NCBI GenBank assembly: GCA_013399855.1
Contig: VXAY01002210.1
Span: forward strand, 713,110-777,109
Direction of reading: 5' to 3'
Source of the DNA: Oxyruncus cristatus
Lineage: Eukaryota; Chordata; Aves; Passeriformes; Cotingidae
DNA: 64,000 nt
How positions within the stretch are numbered: position 1 is the first letter of the stretch; each line of letters begins with the position of its first letter. Positions 11,666-23,638 of the stretch are shown here, in pieces. A program made the translations under genes and the position numbers. Under the pieces are notes generated by a model. That model ran no database searches, was not told the DNA's origin, and was given only the letters and a program-made list of their open reading frames with translations.

Positions 11666-14076
11666 ATAAATGCAAATCCACGGATCCTCTCTCACCCTGG
11701 AGGAGCCTTTCACAACATCCTCTCCTAAGCACAGGCAAATAAAGCTAAAAATTATTTGGGGTGACAATGACCAGCTGAATTTTTGCTTTAATTCAACAGG
11801 ATTCTGCACTGAAAATAGACAAGAGCACTTGCTATAATGTGAAAATACATTTTCCTAAAGTATAGATTTAATAGAAAAGCTGAGCTGGTGTACATGGTAT
11901 GAAAAGGGAACCTTCACCAGTCCCTGTATTTATGAGGGTACAGCAAAATAAACCGAGGAGCTTATTCACACTTTTAATATCTCTGCTTTTCCTGCAACCC
12001 ACTGATCATTCTTCAAATAAAAATATAATTGAAAAGGAGCAGAGTCTTTCTATTTTCGCAGTGATGGTGGAGTAAAAACTAGAGGATTTTTAAGGCACCC
12101 TACACAGAGATCCTACAGGCTTTTTTCCTGGTGAACTCTCTCCCATCAATATGGAAATGAAAACTTTAAATTCATTTTGTTTTTACAATGCGAAAGGTTC
12201 AGTCTTGTGGCATTGAGGCTTTATGAACTATGTGAAGATTTACTACCCCAAAGCAAAACTGGAGTGATATTCCCTGCGTTCCAAGAATAAAACACCCCCT
12301 CGGAAATGAGCAATTCAGCCGTTTGGAAATCGGAGTGAGGGCAGGAGGGCATCTCATGGAAATCTAATATTGTAGGAAAACATGGAGAAAATGCCAGTGC
12401 CATCTACTGGCAGGAAAATGTAAAGGTGGAAAAGAAGCCGAGCTCGTGGATCCCGAGCAGAGAGGAGGCTGTTTGTTTTAATCATGTCAAGTTAAGATAT
12501 TTGTAAATACACAGTTTCGTGTTTAGTCTTTTTAATGATGTTGTATTTTGGGTAAATATGTTGACTTTCAAATTAATCACCGTTGTAATCAAGCTGCAGC
12601 AAAGATGGGGATTTGCCTGTGCTGGGAATTAGGAGTCACTGCTGAGTGGATAAACGCTGGCAAACTGTCTAATGCTCTGAAACGGGTTTGCGGTGTCATC
12701 ACAGGCTGGATCCAGGTTTAAAGCAGGTTTAGATCTCCCCTGGAATAAAAAGCGGAGGAATCCTCAGTTCCTAAGTCCTTCCTGCCTTCCCTCAGCAGCT
12801 GCATCCCAGAAATATTTTCCTGTCTGTGTAGGGACTGAAGCAAAGAGGGATTTCCATTCCCAGCCAGCCAAGGTGGGCATCCGACCCGAGAATTCAGGTG
12901 TCTCATTTTGGGACCAGGGAGGCTGGATTGGTGTCAAATGATCCTCTACTTTTCAAACTCAAATTAATCTCTCTCCCTGCAGTCCCACATCACCAACAGA
13001 GCAAGTCAGACTCCGTGGACTTGGGTGGTCATTTGGAAAACCAGGACCTTCCCAAGGCAGCATGAAGGACCTTACTCAGGTTATGGGAATGTTGAGCTCC
13101 CTGCCTTTGGAATACCAACACGTGGACCTGCCCTCATAACCCACCTCAGGATTACAGCAGGATGAGAGGCAATAAGTGAATGATTCTAATTATACTGAGG
13201 TCAGGCTGTAACGTGTCTCCATGGGGGGATGTCCCTTCAACCACACAGTTATTTCAGGAATTTTCAGCTCTGCAAATAATTCCTTTCTGCAGCAAAAATT
13301 ACAATGCTCGATATCAAAATCCTTTGGTTTTGGAGAAGGAACTTTTTCCCAATTATTTTTCTGTTTTAAAATTAAGATTTAAAGCCAGGAAATTAAATTT
13401 AATTAAAATAAATGAAAAAATAAATTAAATTAAATGTTAACAATAAATTACATGGAATTAAAATTGTAAAAAATTAAAGCTTTGAGGGACTTTGGGGACA
13501 CAGCATGGAGCACTGAAGTCATCCATGTTTTTATATGGAGCCATTCCATTCTGATGGAGACAGAACTTACTTTTTAAGAGTGGCTTGGACTGAAAAATCC
13601 TGAGCAATCTTTTCCCTAACAAATTTTTTCCATGGAAAACCAGTGAGAAAGTTGGTGAGAACAGTGAGTGTCTCCCTCATTTTGTCACTTCAATATTGAC
13701 ATTGTTTTAAAACTCAGGTGGAGGGAGGCAGAAGCTCTTTGTCAGGACACTGGGAAGGGGGAATAAGGTTTTATGCAATTCATCCTGATGACTGGGGGCA
13801 TTTTGAAGCTCACCCCTGAACAAGTCTGAGCTCCCATTTCCCAGCCCCAAAAAATGGTTGCAAATATAATTTTTTTTCCCAAAAATAACTCGCTTTGCAG
13901 GAGCGATGAGGGTTTTGCTGTTCTTTGTACTGTGCTTTGCCAGAGGGATCCAGGGAAGGACAAAAAATTTGTATCCACCAAAATGCTGTGACATTTTCCC
14001 ACTGTTTAAACACACTCTCTTAGGTACCTGCTTAAAAAAGAAAAAGTCTTAAAAGGAGTTTTACAGAGTTGCTTGA
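11666..14076. other. Unique sequence, no gene recognised
   Basis: The longest repeat-poor stretch of the left half. It contains an A/T-rich low-complexity block at about 13370-13475 (AAATTAAA-like). Minus-strand frames at 13707-14015 overlap in three phases, so they are not coding. Confidence 0.5.
12480..12640. other. Candidate conserved noncoding element
   Basis: AT-rich, non-repetitive block containing TTAATGATG, GTAAATA and AAATTAATCA motifs and no CpG in its core. Its texture resembles vertebrate conserved enhancers, but no sequence comparison was possible and the call is speculative. Confidence 0.15.
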
Positions 14077-14612
14077 GTCTGTGCATCAGCACCTTCAACC
14101 CACCTTCTTGTCTCTTCTGTGTCTCATTGTCCCTCAGTCCCTGCAAACTCAGGAGGAATTATTCCCACTTTACCAGTGAGCAGAAGCACAAGGAGAGGAT
14201 CCAGCCACCAACCACACAAACCCACTCTAATTCAAGTTCCTTCAGCCAAAATTCTGCATCCAGTTAAAGAAGGCCAAAGGTTTCCTCTCTGGAAGGCACT
14301 TCTTTTTGTCACACCAATGCACTTAATCTTTTCAACCTGCTTCAGAACTGACGGCAACAAATCACTCTCCAGAGTTGCAAATAAACAACCTTAAAGACAA
14401 AGGAAGACATAAAGAGGTGTGCGTCCCGTTGCCTGAGTAGAAAAATGTAAATCAGAGCCAATGAAGAAAATAAAATGTGTCAGCTGAAAAAAATACTGGC
14501 AAAACAGGGCATTTTTGAAATAAATCAAGCAGAGAACGTGTGTGCAAAATCTCCTCCTCCAGGGGAATCCCCAGCAAGGACCATGGAATCACAGGATGGT
14601 TTGGGTTAGAGA
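14077..14612. repeat. Tandem segmental duplication, copy A
   Basis: Starts 'tctgtgcatcagcacc' and includes 'aactgacggcaacaaatc' at 14346 onward and 'gcagagaacgtgtgtgc' at 14529. It ends inside a CR1 tip ('ggatggtttgggtt'). The same order of blocks recurs 543-562 bp downstream. Copies differ by many substitutions and small indels, so the event is not recent. Confidence 0.9.
14583..14612 (-). mobile_element. CR1: CR1 tip at the duplication junction
   Basis: About 30 bp of reverse CR1 tail ('catggaatcacaggatgg' then 'tttgggtt') that stops abruptly where copy B begins. It corresponds to the start of the full CR1 at 15144. Confidence 0.85.
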
Positions 14613-14619
14613 TATTTGG

Positions 14620-15170
14620 GTCTGTGTATCAGCACCTTCAACCCATCTTCTTGTCTCCTGGGGTCCAGGACCACCGCTTTGGTCTGTGCCTCCTTGTGCC
14701 TCAATCCCCGCCAATTCAGAGGGAATTACTCCCACTTGCCCAGTGAGCAGAAGCACAAGGAAAGGATCCAACCACCAATCCCATGCACACACAAAACCTG
14801 TATTTTACCTTCTGCATCCAAAATTCTGCATCCAGCTAAAGGAGGCCGAAGGTTTTCCTTTCCTTTTGACATATCAGTGCTCTTGATCTTTTCAATCTGC
14901 TTCAGAACTGACGGCAACAAATCACTCTCCAGAGTTGCAAATAAACAACCTGAAAGACAAAGGATGTATAACATAAAGAAGGGTATGTCGTTGTCTGAGT
15001 AGAAAAATGTAAATCACAGTCAATGAAGAAAATAAAATGTGTCAGTTGAAAAAATTCCTGGCAAAACAAGGCACTTTTGAAATTAATCAGGCAGAGAACG
15101 TGTGTGCAAAATCTCCGCCTCCAGGGGAATCCCCAACAAGGATCATGGAATCATAAGATGGTTTGGGTTG
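14620..15170. repeat. Tandem segmental duplication, copy B
   Basis: Second copy of the unit at 14077-14612. It carries about 25 extra bases ('ggtccaggaccaccgctttg') not in copy A. Its right end is the beginning of an intact reverse-oriented CR1 tail, so copy B retains the original right flank. Confidence 0.9.
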
Positions 15171-15500
15171 GAAGGGATCTTAAAGATCATCTTGCTACAA
15201 CCTCTCTGCCATGGGCAGGGACACCTTCCACTAGCCCAGGTTGCTCCAAGCCCCATCCAACCTGGCCTTGGACACTTCCAGGGATGGGGCAGCCACAGCT
15301 TCTCTGGGCAACCTGTGCCAGGGCCTCCCCACCCTCCCAGGGAAGAATTTCTCCCCAATATCCCATCTAACCCTGCCCTCTGTTGGTTTGAAGCCATTTC
15401 CCCTTGTCCTGTCACTCCAGGCCCTTGGAGATGGTCTCTCTCCTTCTTTCTTGTAGGTTCCCTTCAAATACTGGAAGGCTGAAATTAGGCCACCCCAAAT
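15144..15500 (-). mobile_element. CR1: CR1 3' end, about 350 bp
   Basis: From 'catggaatcataagatgg' through 'ccttggacacttccaggg' and 'ccaatatcccatctaaccc' to 'aaatactggaaggctgaaat', which is the segment encoding the ORF2 C-terminus. Its tip is shared with the truncated piece at 14583, placing the tandem duplication after this insertion. Confidence 0.95.
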
Positions 15501-16068
15501 CCCAGAATATTCTGATTTGGAAAGGATCCACATGATTCATCTTTAACCATTCCATCCACACAACCAAAACCAAAGTAGTTGAAACCATCTCTCAGGACCA
15601 TCCACCCACCTACGGAGCTTTTGAGGTTGTGAGACCATCCCATGCCTTAATCCAACACCTTCCATGGCTGCACTTCTGCAACTCCAAGCATACCACCATT
15701 TCTCTGCAGCCTTTTTATGAGCCACAGACATGAGGTCTCAATGTCTGCTTCACCTTCCTTCACTCTCCCCCACCCCAGCCCCAATTTTGGCTTTGGTTAT
15801 GCTTGAAGACATTTTGAATGAGTTGGTTTCGCGAAAACCCAGAGCCAGGAATTGTTTAAACAGTGTCTTCTCCCTGAATTTCCCCTCCCAGTGAGCCAGT
15901 CTTGCCCTTAACTCCAGCCAATGCATAGGCTATGAAGCAGTGAGGTGTTTTGGCTTGATGGACCCAAGCTGAGTGATGGGAAGCTCTGGAGAGCCAGGTG
16001 ACATCCCTGCGTGTTGTGTGGAAACTACAGAGGTGATGGAGCCATCCCCTAGAACAGGGCAAAGTGGG
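15501..16068. other. Unique sequence sharing a block with 30.7 kb
   Basis: No gene recognised. The stretch from about 15985 ('ggagagccaggtgacatccc') to the CR1 boundary also occurs at 30739 onward, where it flanks another CR1 tail in the same relative position. Confidence 0.5.
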
Positions 16069-16325
16069 ATAATAGAATTCTAGAATTGCTAAGTTTGGGA
16101 AAGACCTTTAAGATCGAGTCCAACTGTTAATGCAACACCAGCACCATGTTCACCATCAAACCATGTCCTCAAGTGCCACATCCATGTTTTCTGAACACTT
16201 CCAGGGATGGTGACCCCACCACTTCCCTGGGCAGCCTGTTCCAAGGCTTTGTAACCATTTCTGTGGAGAAATCTTTCCTGGTATCTAATCTAAACCTGCT
16301 TTGGCACAACTTGAGGCCATTTCCA
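16069..16325 (-). mobile_element. CR1: CR1 3' end ('caacacca' type)
   Basis: Begins 'aatagaattctagaattgc', contains 'aaccatgtcctcaagtgcc', 'ttccagggatggtgacccc' and 'tggcacaacttgaggcc'. This is a different CR1 tail type from the 'ccatgggcagggacacc' copies. Its tail variant is shared with 30974-31150. Confidence 0.93.
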
Positions 16326-16492
16326 CCGTTACCTTGAGTCAGGCTCAAGTGTTTTCTCTCTATCAACCAAGGCAGCTGCCATTGGGACTGTTCATGAGTA
16401 GAATTTCCTGAAGATTTGGGGTTTCTTTCCTGCAGTTGTCCCCCCAGAGCAGGTTTCACACCTGGTGTGGTAAAAAAGCATGCAGAAAATAT

Positions 16493-16679
16493 TTGGAAGG
16501 TGGTGAGGCCTGGCACAGGTTGCCCAGAGAAGCTGTGGCTGCCCCAGCCCTGGAAGTGTCCAAGGCCAGGTTGGAGCAACCTGGTCTAGTGGAAGGTGTC
16601 CCTGCCCATGGCAGGGGGTTGGAACTGGATGATCTTTAAGTTCCCTTCCACCCAAACCATTCTATGACTCTATGATTTA
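16493..16679 (+). mobile_element. CR1: CR1 3' end, 5'-truncated
   Basis: From 'ggtggtgaggcctggcac' to 'cattctatgactctatgat'. It lacks the usual 'ttggatggggcttgg' before 'agcaacctggtctagtgg'. The same internal deletion is seen in the copy at 3331 and in the copy at 40043, which suggests a subfamily trait. Confidence 0.93.
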
Positions 16680-17133
16680 TGTGAAAGCTGGGAAATGCCC
16701 TGGAGCAAAATATCCATGGCATGTTTAGATGAGTATTTTGGGAACTGCCTTTAACACAACCTCAGACCACCAAACTCTGTGTCTGAAGAACCTGCCGTGG
16801 TGCAGATCAACCTTTTCCCACCTGTGCTTTGCTTTCTTGGTTGGTGCCTTGGCCTCTCACCTCTCCATCTCTCTGCCCTCCATCTCTCTTCACACCTCCC
16901 TTCCCGTGGTCTCCGTGCCTGGCGAGCACCTAACCAGCAATTATTGTTGCAGGCAGTTGGGATGCAGATTCCCAGTGTTTACATATGGGTGCCTAAGTGG
17001 CCTTTTGAAGTCTGTGGCCATTGAATTTTCTCTCTCATTTCCCACAGGGAAATATTTACATTTTGTTGAAGGGGCTGGGCTTGTCATTGTCATGTTATTA
17101 CTGTGGTTTACAAAATATTACCAGGAAAGAGAA
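16680..17133. other. Unique sequence, no gene recognised
   Basis: Mixed composition with C/T-rich sequence at 16850-16910. The 136-residue frame at 16729-17139 runs into the adjacent AAT repeat and shows no domain. Confidence 0.45.
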
Positions 17134-17182
17134 CAATAATAATAATAATAACAATAATAACAATAATAATAATAACAGCAAC
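17134..17182. repeat. (AAT)n trinucleotide repeat
   Basis: About 16 units of CAA/TAA/AAT with AAC interruptions. In one frame this gives a poly-Asn run that is a translation artefact. Confidence 0.95.
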
Positions 17183-17954
17183 AAACATGAGCATTTGTTG
17201 GAATTGAAGCCATAGGAGCCTGGGGCACCAACATCAGGGTACAGCATGAGAGGGTGCCTGTGACATTCACCTCCCACTCATGGGTCCCTCCTCCACCTCG
17301 GTTGTGATAATTTATTCATACACCTTGAGAAAATCAGATTGAACCTCTTAGGAGTTTGTGAATATCCAGTTTTAAACAAGAACTTTCTGAAAAGCAACAG
17401 TCCTCAATTTATACACAAGGGTGAGATTTATAAAGTGAGTGGAGGTGGAAGAGGGGAAGGCAGGGTGACCTTTTGTCTTCCCAGCCATGTAAAATTTCAT
17501 ATTCCCAGCACCAAAGTGGCCTGAACACCACTTTTTTTTTCTCTCCTCTCTTTCACATTGGTTTCTGTCAAATGTTAAAGAGGGAAAGATAACACCAAAG
17601 AGGGAAAAATAAGGAGTACCAACACAGCACGTTCAGTGACCCTCTGTCTGGGCCTCTGACAAGATCTCTCAGCTCAGGGAGCTTGGTTGTACAAGTGGTG
17701 AGAGGGAAAAAGTGGGAAGAGTTTTTCTGGATATAGTGAGAAGGCATGTGGTTTCCATTATTAGCAGGAATTTGAGATTAACACGTGAAATTTCTGTCGG
17801 AAATGTGATAAGAAAGTTCCTTCTTGAAGGGGGTCCCATCATGCTCAAACTGCAAGAGCAGGAACTGCCTGTAGGAGTCTGAGAAGCCCCTTCTCGTCCT
17901 GCTTTTCACAGCTATAAAGGCAGGATTTCTTAGCAGGATCAAACAGCCAAATTT
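17183..17954. other. Unique sequence, no gene recognised
   Basis: Near-duplicate phrases 'gagggaaagat' / 'gagggaaaaat' at 17580-17610 indicate a small local duplication. Nothing else recognised. Confidence 0.5.
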
Positions 17955-18197
17955 GAATCACAGAATCACAGAATAATTAGACTGGGAAAAGACCTCTGAG
18001 AACATCAAGTCCGACCTACGAGTGAGCACCACCTTGTCAACCAAACCAGAGCACTCAGTGCCACAACCTCAACACCTCCAGGGATGGGGACTCCAGCACC
18101 TCCCTGGGCAGCCCCTTCCAATGTCTAACCACCCTTTTTGTGAAGAAATTCCTCCTGATGTCCAACTGAAACCTGCCCTGGCACAGTTTGAGGCTCT
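17955..18197 (-). mobile_element. CR1: CR1 3' end
   Basis: Two tail units 'gaatcacagaatcacag' are followed by 'ctgggaaaagacctctgag', 'acacctccagggatgggga' and 'ctggcacagtttgaggc'. Resembles the tail type at 43180 and 63584. Confidence 0.93.
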
Positions 18198-18896
18198 GAA
18201 GGTCCAGAGATCTCCCAGTGAGGTGGCTACAAAAGCTACCAGTGGACTCTGACCCGTTTTCCCAGTATTGTTTTGCTTTTTCTTTGCTTTGCACCCACCT
18301 GAGAGCAGGTTTGGGGGTCACATCTTTACATCAGGAGTATCTCTATGTTCTGCATTGTGAATACAGAGCTTTGTGAAGCCCTGGAGATGTCAACTGCTGC
18401 TATCAAAAATCTATTAATTACCCAGTAATTACTATATTTTTAGTATTTATCAATTAGTAAAATGGAGGAACTGGAGTGATCTGGAGACTTTGAGACTCTA
18501 TACCCACTCAGAGGAGGGAAACTGTAACATTCTGAGTGTTACAGCCCTGAAGTAGTTGCTGCAGCCAGGGAATACTCCTTTTTCATGAACTTTGAATGAA
18601 CTATTCCTTAGTTCATTTGCTTTTCCCGCTACATAGAAAATGTATATTTTATCATAATTTAAGGAAAGTAAAAAAAAAAGCAAAAGTTCTAGACACTGAA
18701 CACAAGGTTGGGAGAAAACAAGTTAATAATCCTCCTTCCTATTCACAAAGAAAGATGGAACATTTTTCATTTCCCATTGGAAGGCCACCACTTGGAGTTA
18801 AAAATCAGATTAAATGGGTGTGTGGCACTTTCAACCTCTCCAGGGGAAATAAGTGGGGCAGTCACCATCCCCGTTAAAAAAGGCAACCATGCATCA
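18198..18896. other. Unique sequence, no gene recognised
   Basis: AT-rich at 18400-18460 and around 18640-18680. No repeat or exon recognised. Confidence 0.5.
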
Positions 18897-19450
18897 CTAG
18901 TGATGTCTCCAGGGATCAGTGCTGGGCCCAGTTCTGTTTAATATCTTTATTGATGACCTGGATGAGGGGATGGATCCACCATCAGCAAATTTGCAGATGA
19001 CACCAAGCTGGGGGGAGTGTTGATCAGCTGGAAGGCAGGAGGGCTCTGCAGAGGGACCTGGACAGGCTGGATCCATGGGCTGATTCCAATGGTATGAGGT
19101 TCCACAAGGCCAAGTGCCGGGTCCTGCCCTTTGGCCACAACAACCCCCGGCAGCCCCACGGGCTGGGACAGAGGGGTTGGAGAGCAGCCAGGCAGGAAGG
19201 GAGTTGGGAGTTGGGATGGACAGGGAGCTGAACAGGAGCCAGAGGGTGCCCAGGGGGCCAAGAGGGCTGATGGATCCTGGCCTGGCTCAGGAACAGGGTG
19301 GCAGCAGGAGCAGGGCAGAGATTGTGCCCCCGGACTCAGCGCTGGGGAGGCCTCACCTCGAGTGTTGTGTCCAGCTCTGGGCCCTCAGTTCAGCAAGGAC
19401 ATGGAGGGGCTGCAACATGTCCAGAAAAGAGCAACAAGGCTGTTACCCTG
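18897..19450 (+). mobile_element. CR1: CR1 fragment with reverse-transcriptase blocks
   Basis: Internal CR1 piece lacking the 3' tail. A frame starting at 18910 encodes [20 protein letters not shown], and the catalytic FADDTKL block follows from 18989 in another frame. The shift sits at 'ggggatggatccacc', which appears one base short of the coding spacing. The downstream part matches the ORF2 C-terminal region up to 'aagagcaacaaggctgtta'. Upstream sequence does not match the copy at 35.3 kb, so the two are separate insertions. Confidence 0.93.
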
Positions 19451-20156
19451 AGACCAGCAACAAACTGAGCAGAAAAGCCATAAGAATAATCATTATTTAG
19501 AAGCCTTTGGAAGGAGGGGTTTTATGTTTTCCTTTGAGGGAAATGGGCCTGTGGTGAATAATATGGGGAGCAAGTTACTAATTCACATGGAAATCTTCTA
19601 TTTTGAAAACATTTATGCTTACGAATTATGACTTCCAGTAGAAGCAATCTCAAAAATTGGACGTTAAACCCATTTCAAATTCACTGGCACTGGCACAGCA
19701 GGTTTCCTGGATGTTGTGAGCCAGGTATTAAACAGTATCAGTGATCTCCTCAAGGTTACTTTATTCCTGGATTGACTTTCCCAAAAGACTTGTAGGATGA
19801 AGTAAAAAACAGAGGCAAAGCACACGGAGAAAAATGAACCTTCATTGATATATTTGTCACTCCATGAAACGTAACTTCCTCTTTTCTTGTAGCGACCACT
19901 TGCTTGTATTCCCTTTAAAAAACTCTGTCTGGGGACTGTCAGAAAATTCTCTCCCCAAACTACTGGACAATTCTCTGGGAGTTCCAGATGATGAATCCAA
20001 CAACCCAGCGCATTGTGTTGCTCTGTCAACTCTCGAACTCCCAAAAAATTACCTAATAGGGTTTTTTTTTGGTTTGTTTTTTTTTAAATTATTTGGCTTC
20101 TCTGCCTTTCATGGTGGATCCCTGGGATGCTCAGATCTCGAAACCACTTTGTGGTA
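19451..20156. other. Unique sequence, no gene recognised
   Basis: T-rich tracts at 20061-20090. A 126-residue minus frame at 19664-20044 has no recognisable domain. Confidence 0.5.
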
Positions 20157-20255
20157 GAGTTTCGTGGGCATGGTGGTATTTGGTTGAAGGTTGGACCCAA
20201 TGACCTCAGAGGTCTTTTCCAACCTTAACAATTCTATGATTCCATAATTCTGTAT
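20157..20255 (+). mobile_element. CR1: CR1 3' tip
   Basis: 'ggttgaaggttggacccaa' followed by 'gaggtcttttccaacctt' and a tail of about three ATTCTATG-like units. Confidence 0.88.
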
Positions 20256-21312
20256 CAAGAATCCCTTCACTTTGTGGGCTTTGCAGTTCAGACCTGTTAC
20301 CTCAGCTCAGGAGGGACCTCCCTACAGCTCGGACCAATCTCAGGAGCCAATGAATGGAGTTACCTGTAAGAACTTTCATGAACTCCCATTTCTGCAGAGA
20401 GTTGGTCATGACCAGATTTATTTCGTGCCTCACTTTCTCTCTCTTTTAAATAGAATGACTCATTCCAGACTCTCCTCATCACATAAACTTGCCCAAGCTC
20501 TCAGTATAATTATCTTGAGGGGCTTCAGTGTTCCCTGCCACTCATCCTGCTGCCACAGCTTCCTCCCCCCTTCCTGCTTTATGTTGCCGGAAAGACAAAT
20601 TGATTTCAGCTCCCCAAGACTCAGGCAGAGCCTGGAGTTGACAAGGAGCTAATTATCCCTTCCAAGGTGATCCCAGTGAAGTCAGTGGAAGAGAAGATGA
20701 TGGGCTATTTGGAATGACAGCTTGAAGTGACAAGACAGCTGAATAGGAAGATGCTGCAGCACTTGCTGTCCATGAGTTGTTCTCCCACCTAATTCTTGCA
20801 GTGTTGAGTTCACAAAGTTGCTGTCAATTAAACAAAGCCTCGGTGATGTGTTAAATTGCAAATCCTTGCTGATGGCAGCTCAAATCAAACTTTACAGCAG
20901 GTAGGAGCAGCTATGTGGGCTCAGCAACCATTAAGTATCTCAGGGAACAAAACATGCCCTCTCAAGGCTGAATTTTGAAGAGGACAGCACCTGTAAAACA
21001 GTCAAAATAAGAGTTATGGGAGACTGCAGGATCCTGACTTGAAGGAAACCAATAAATGTTTTAAATCCCTACAGCAATCTTAACAAAACACACTGAGATT
21101 TTGGAGAGAATGCACTTCTTTACCAGTAATGGTCCTCATCTTTTCTGAACTTTAGGACAACTGGGGAATAAAACTCAGGAAAAAAAGCTGACAAGGTAAA
21201 ATCTTCACTTTCTCATCACATGACTTGGGGAGAAACATTAAAATGCTTCCATGAATATTGTCAGAACAAAAAATGGTTTGTGTTTGAAAGGTATTCACCA
21301 GAACTGTAATCT
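20256..21312. other. Unique sequence, no gene recognised
   Basis: Repeat-free. The part at 20815-20900 ('caattaaacaaagcctcgg' and following) has the look of conserved noncoding DNA but is unproven. Confidence 0.45.
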
Positions 21313-21555
21313 AGGGGACAAGGGGGAATGGCCTTAAGCTGAAGGAGGTTTAAGCCAGATATTAGAAAGAAATTCTTCCCTGTGAGGGTGGGGAGGCCCT
21401 GGCACAGGTTGCCCCGAGAAGCTGTGGCTGCCCCATCCCTGGAATTGTCCAGGGCCAGGTTGGACAGGGCTTGGAGCAACCTGGGCTAGTGGAAGGTGTC
21501 CCTGCCCACGGCAGGGGGTTGGATGATCTTGAAGCTCCCTTCCAGCCCAAACCAT
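21313..21555 (+). mobile_element. CR1: CR1 3' end, 5'-truncated
   Basis: From 'tctaggggacaaggggg' to 'cttccagcccaaaccattc'. It lost the 'gaactgg' of 'gttggaactggatgatctt' and the terminal 8-bp units. Confidence 0.93.
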
Positions 21556-22077
21556 TCACCTCTGCAGTGAGCAAGGGAGGGCACTCAGGCTGGGAAGGCA
21601 TTGGGACAGACGGTGCAATTTAAAAGAGCAGCTCTGCTACAGCGTTCAGGATGGTCACCCTCACTTCCATGTGTGTCCTGCCATCTGAAGTGGGCTGGAG
21701 GCCAGCCAGCCATCCTCTGGATTTGTGTTTCCCTGGCACAGACCACAGGAATAGGATTAACCAGCTTTGCTGGATTCTGAGGGTTGGGCCACCTCTGAGA
21801 CTGGTGATGGGACAAGCATTGTCACCTCCCGAGGACCAAGCAGCCTGAATTTGTGTCCACCCTGTGCTTGATTTACCATGTTTGTTGGTTTGTGGTCACT
21901 GAGGATCACTGTGGGTGAAGATGGTGTTCCCCTCTTTGATTGCCGAGGGGCAAAGTCCCTCGTGTTGATGGAATAGCCAAGGAATGACAGCACAGCACAA
22001 AACCAGTGTGACAGCCAGGCCAAGGACAGGGATGATCTACAGCTGTTGGCAAAGATGAGGATTTCTGAGGATACCCC
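21556..22077. other. Unique sequence, no gene recognised
   Basis: Mixed composition, no repeat family recognised. Several short overlapping frames on both strands. Confidence 0.45.
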
Positions 22078-22664
22078 AATGGTATCCTGGGGTGCATTAG
22101 GAAAAGCATTGCCAGAAAGTGATCCTGCTCCTCCACTCAGCCGTGCTGAGGCACATCTGGAGAGCTGTGTCCAGCCTCGGGCTCCTCAGGACAAAGGGGA
22201 CATGGAGCTCCTGGAGCAGGTCCAGAGGGGGGAAACAAAGGGACTGGAGCATCTCTCTCACAAGGAAAGGCTGAGGGGGCTGGGGCTGTTCAGCCTTGAG
22301 AAGAGACACTGAGAGGGAACCTCACCCATGTCTGTAGTGTCTGCAGGGAGGGGGCAGAGGATGGACCAGGCTCTGCTTGGGGGGCCCAGCAACGGGACAG
22401 GAGGAACAGGCAGGAACTGATGCCCAGGAAGTTCCACCTGAACACGAGGAAGAATTTCTTTGCCGTGCAGTGACCGAGCACTGGAACAGGTTGCTCAGAG
22501 AGGGTGTGGTCTCTCCCTCACTGGGGGTACTCCAGAATCGTCTGGACACAATCCTGTGCCGTGTGCTCTGAGACAACCCTGCTAGAGCGGGGAGGTGGGA
22601 CCAGATGACCCACTGTGGTCCCTTTCATCCTGATCCATTCTGTGATTCTGTGATCCTGTGATTT
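22078..22664 (+). mobile_element. CR1: CR1 3' portion ('gggaccagatgacc' type)
   Basis: Starts 'tggtatcctggggtgcatt' (the ORF2 C-terminal region), passes 'ggactggagcatctctct' and 'gaccgagcactggaacagg', and ends with 'cccactgtggtcccttt' plus three tail units (ATTCTGTG twice, then ATCCTGTG). It belongs to the same type as the copy at 60105. Confidence 0.93.
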
Positions 22665-22913
22665 TGGAAAACTCTCCTGCTTCTCTTATTTTGGCCCAGA
22701 TGAGAATGATGAGTGGACACAACCTGCAGACACAGGATCTTGTGCTATTGATAGAAATTCAGCACGGATTGCAATATTCCCTGCTGTAGCTTTGACGTGT
22801 GACCGATAATCCTCTGTTCAACTCTGTCTTTAGAAGAGTTTTTATTATCAGGAACAGTAATTTCCAAGATTTATAATGTAAATATGGGGAGATACTGCAA
22901 CCTCTTAGGTTAT

Positions 22914-23010
22914 AGAACCCCAGAGTGGTTTGGGTTGGAAGGTACTTTAAAGATCATCCAGTTCCAACCCCCTGCCATGGGCAGGGACACCTTCGACTAG
23001 ACCGGGTCAT
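22914..23010 (-). mobile_element. CR1: CR1 3' end, short
   Basis: Reverse tail from 'agagtggtttgggttgg' to 'ggacaccttcgactagacc', truncated after about 97 bp. Confidence 0.9.
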
Positions 23011-23505
23011 CAGGGATTTTAAGGAAAACAAATGTTTGCTTTCCAGAGGATAGAACCAAAGCAGTTCTAGGTGTTTGTAGGGATGGGTAGAAGGATGTTT
23101 TACAGCGTGAACAGCCTGGGGGAATGGAAACATCAGTAGGAGCTTGGAGCTCAGAAAAGAGACTGGTGGAAGATGTTAAAAAGGAGAAGATAAGAAAGAG
23201 AAATCCAACCCTGGTAGTGAAGAGAAGAAAGAAAAGGAGATGTCTGAAGGAGGTAGAAAGATCACAAAGGCTTTTTTACAGCAAAGGGCTTATGTTGAAA
23301 GCTGGTGAGGGCAGATAGAAATGAAACTGCGTATGTCCATCACATCCATCACTTTAGGAGAAAAAAGGTGATGTAGAACAGGGGGTTGGGAATCATATCT
23401 GAAACACGGAGAAAGTCCAAGTGTATGTCAGTCCTCAAGAAACAGAAACAGGAATACAGCAAGTTTGGGAGAATCTTGGGCAAGATTTTGCCTTGTTTTT
23501 TTAAT
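23011..23505. other. Unique purine-rich sequence, no gene recognised
   Basis: The + strand is strongly purine-rich at 23150-23270 (AAGAGAAAGG-like), giving a Lys/Arg-rich 64-residue frame that I regard as composition bias. Confidence 0.45.
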
Positions 23506-23638
23506 GTAACCAAGACCAGGCTGGATGGAGGTCTGAGCAACTTGGTCTAGTGGGAGGATTCCCACCCATGGCAGGAGGGTTGGAACTGGATGATCTTCAA
23601 GGTCTCTTCCAATCCAAACCATTCTCTGATTCTCTGAC
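23506..23638 (+). mobile_element. CR1: CR1 3' end, short
   Basis: 'accaagaccaggctggatg' through 'cacccatggcaggagggtt' to ATTCTCTG ATTCTCTG; the tail units carry a shared T-to-C variant (ATTCTCTG). Confidence 0.9.

Noticed and set aside
16729..17139. Possible membrane-protein exon (136 residues, hydrophobic)
   Set aside because: Runs into the AAT repeat, has two overlapping frames in other phases and no family resemblance.
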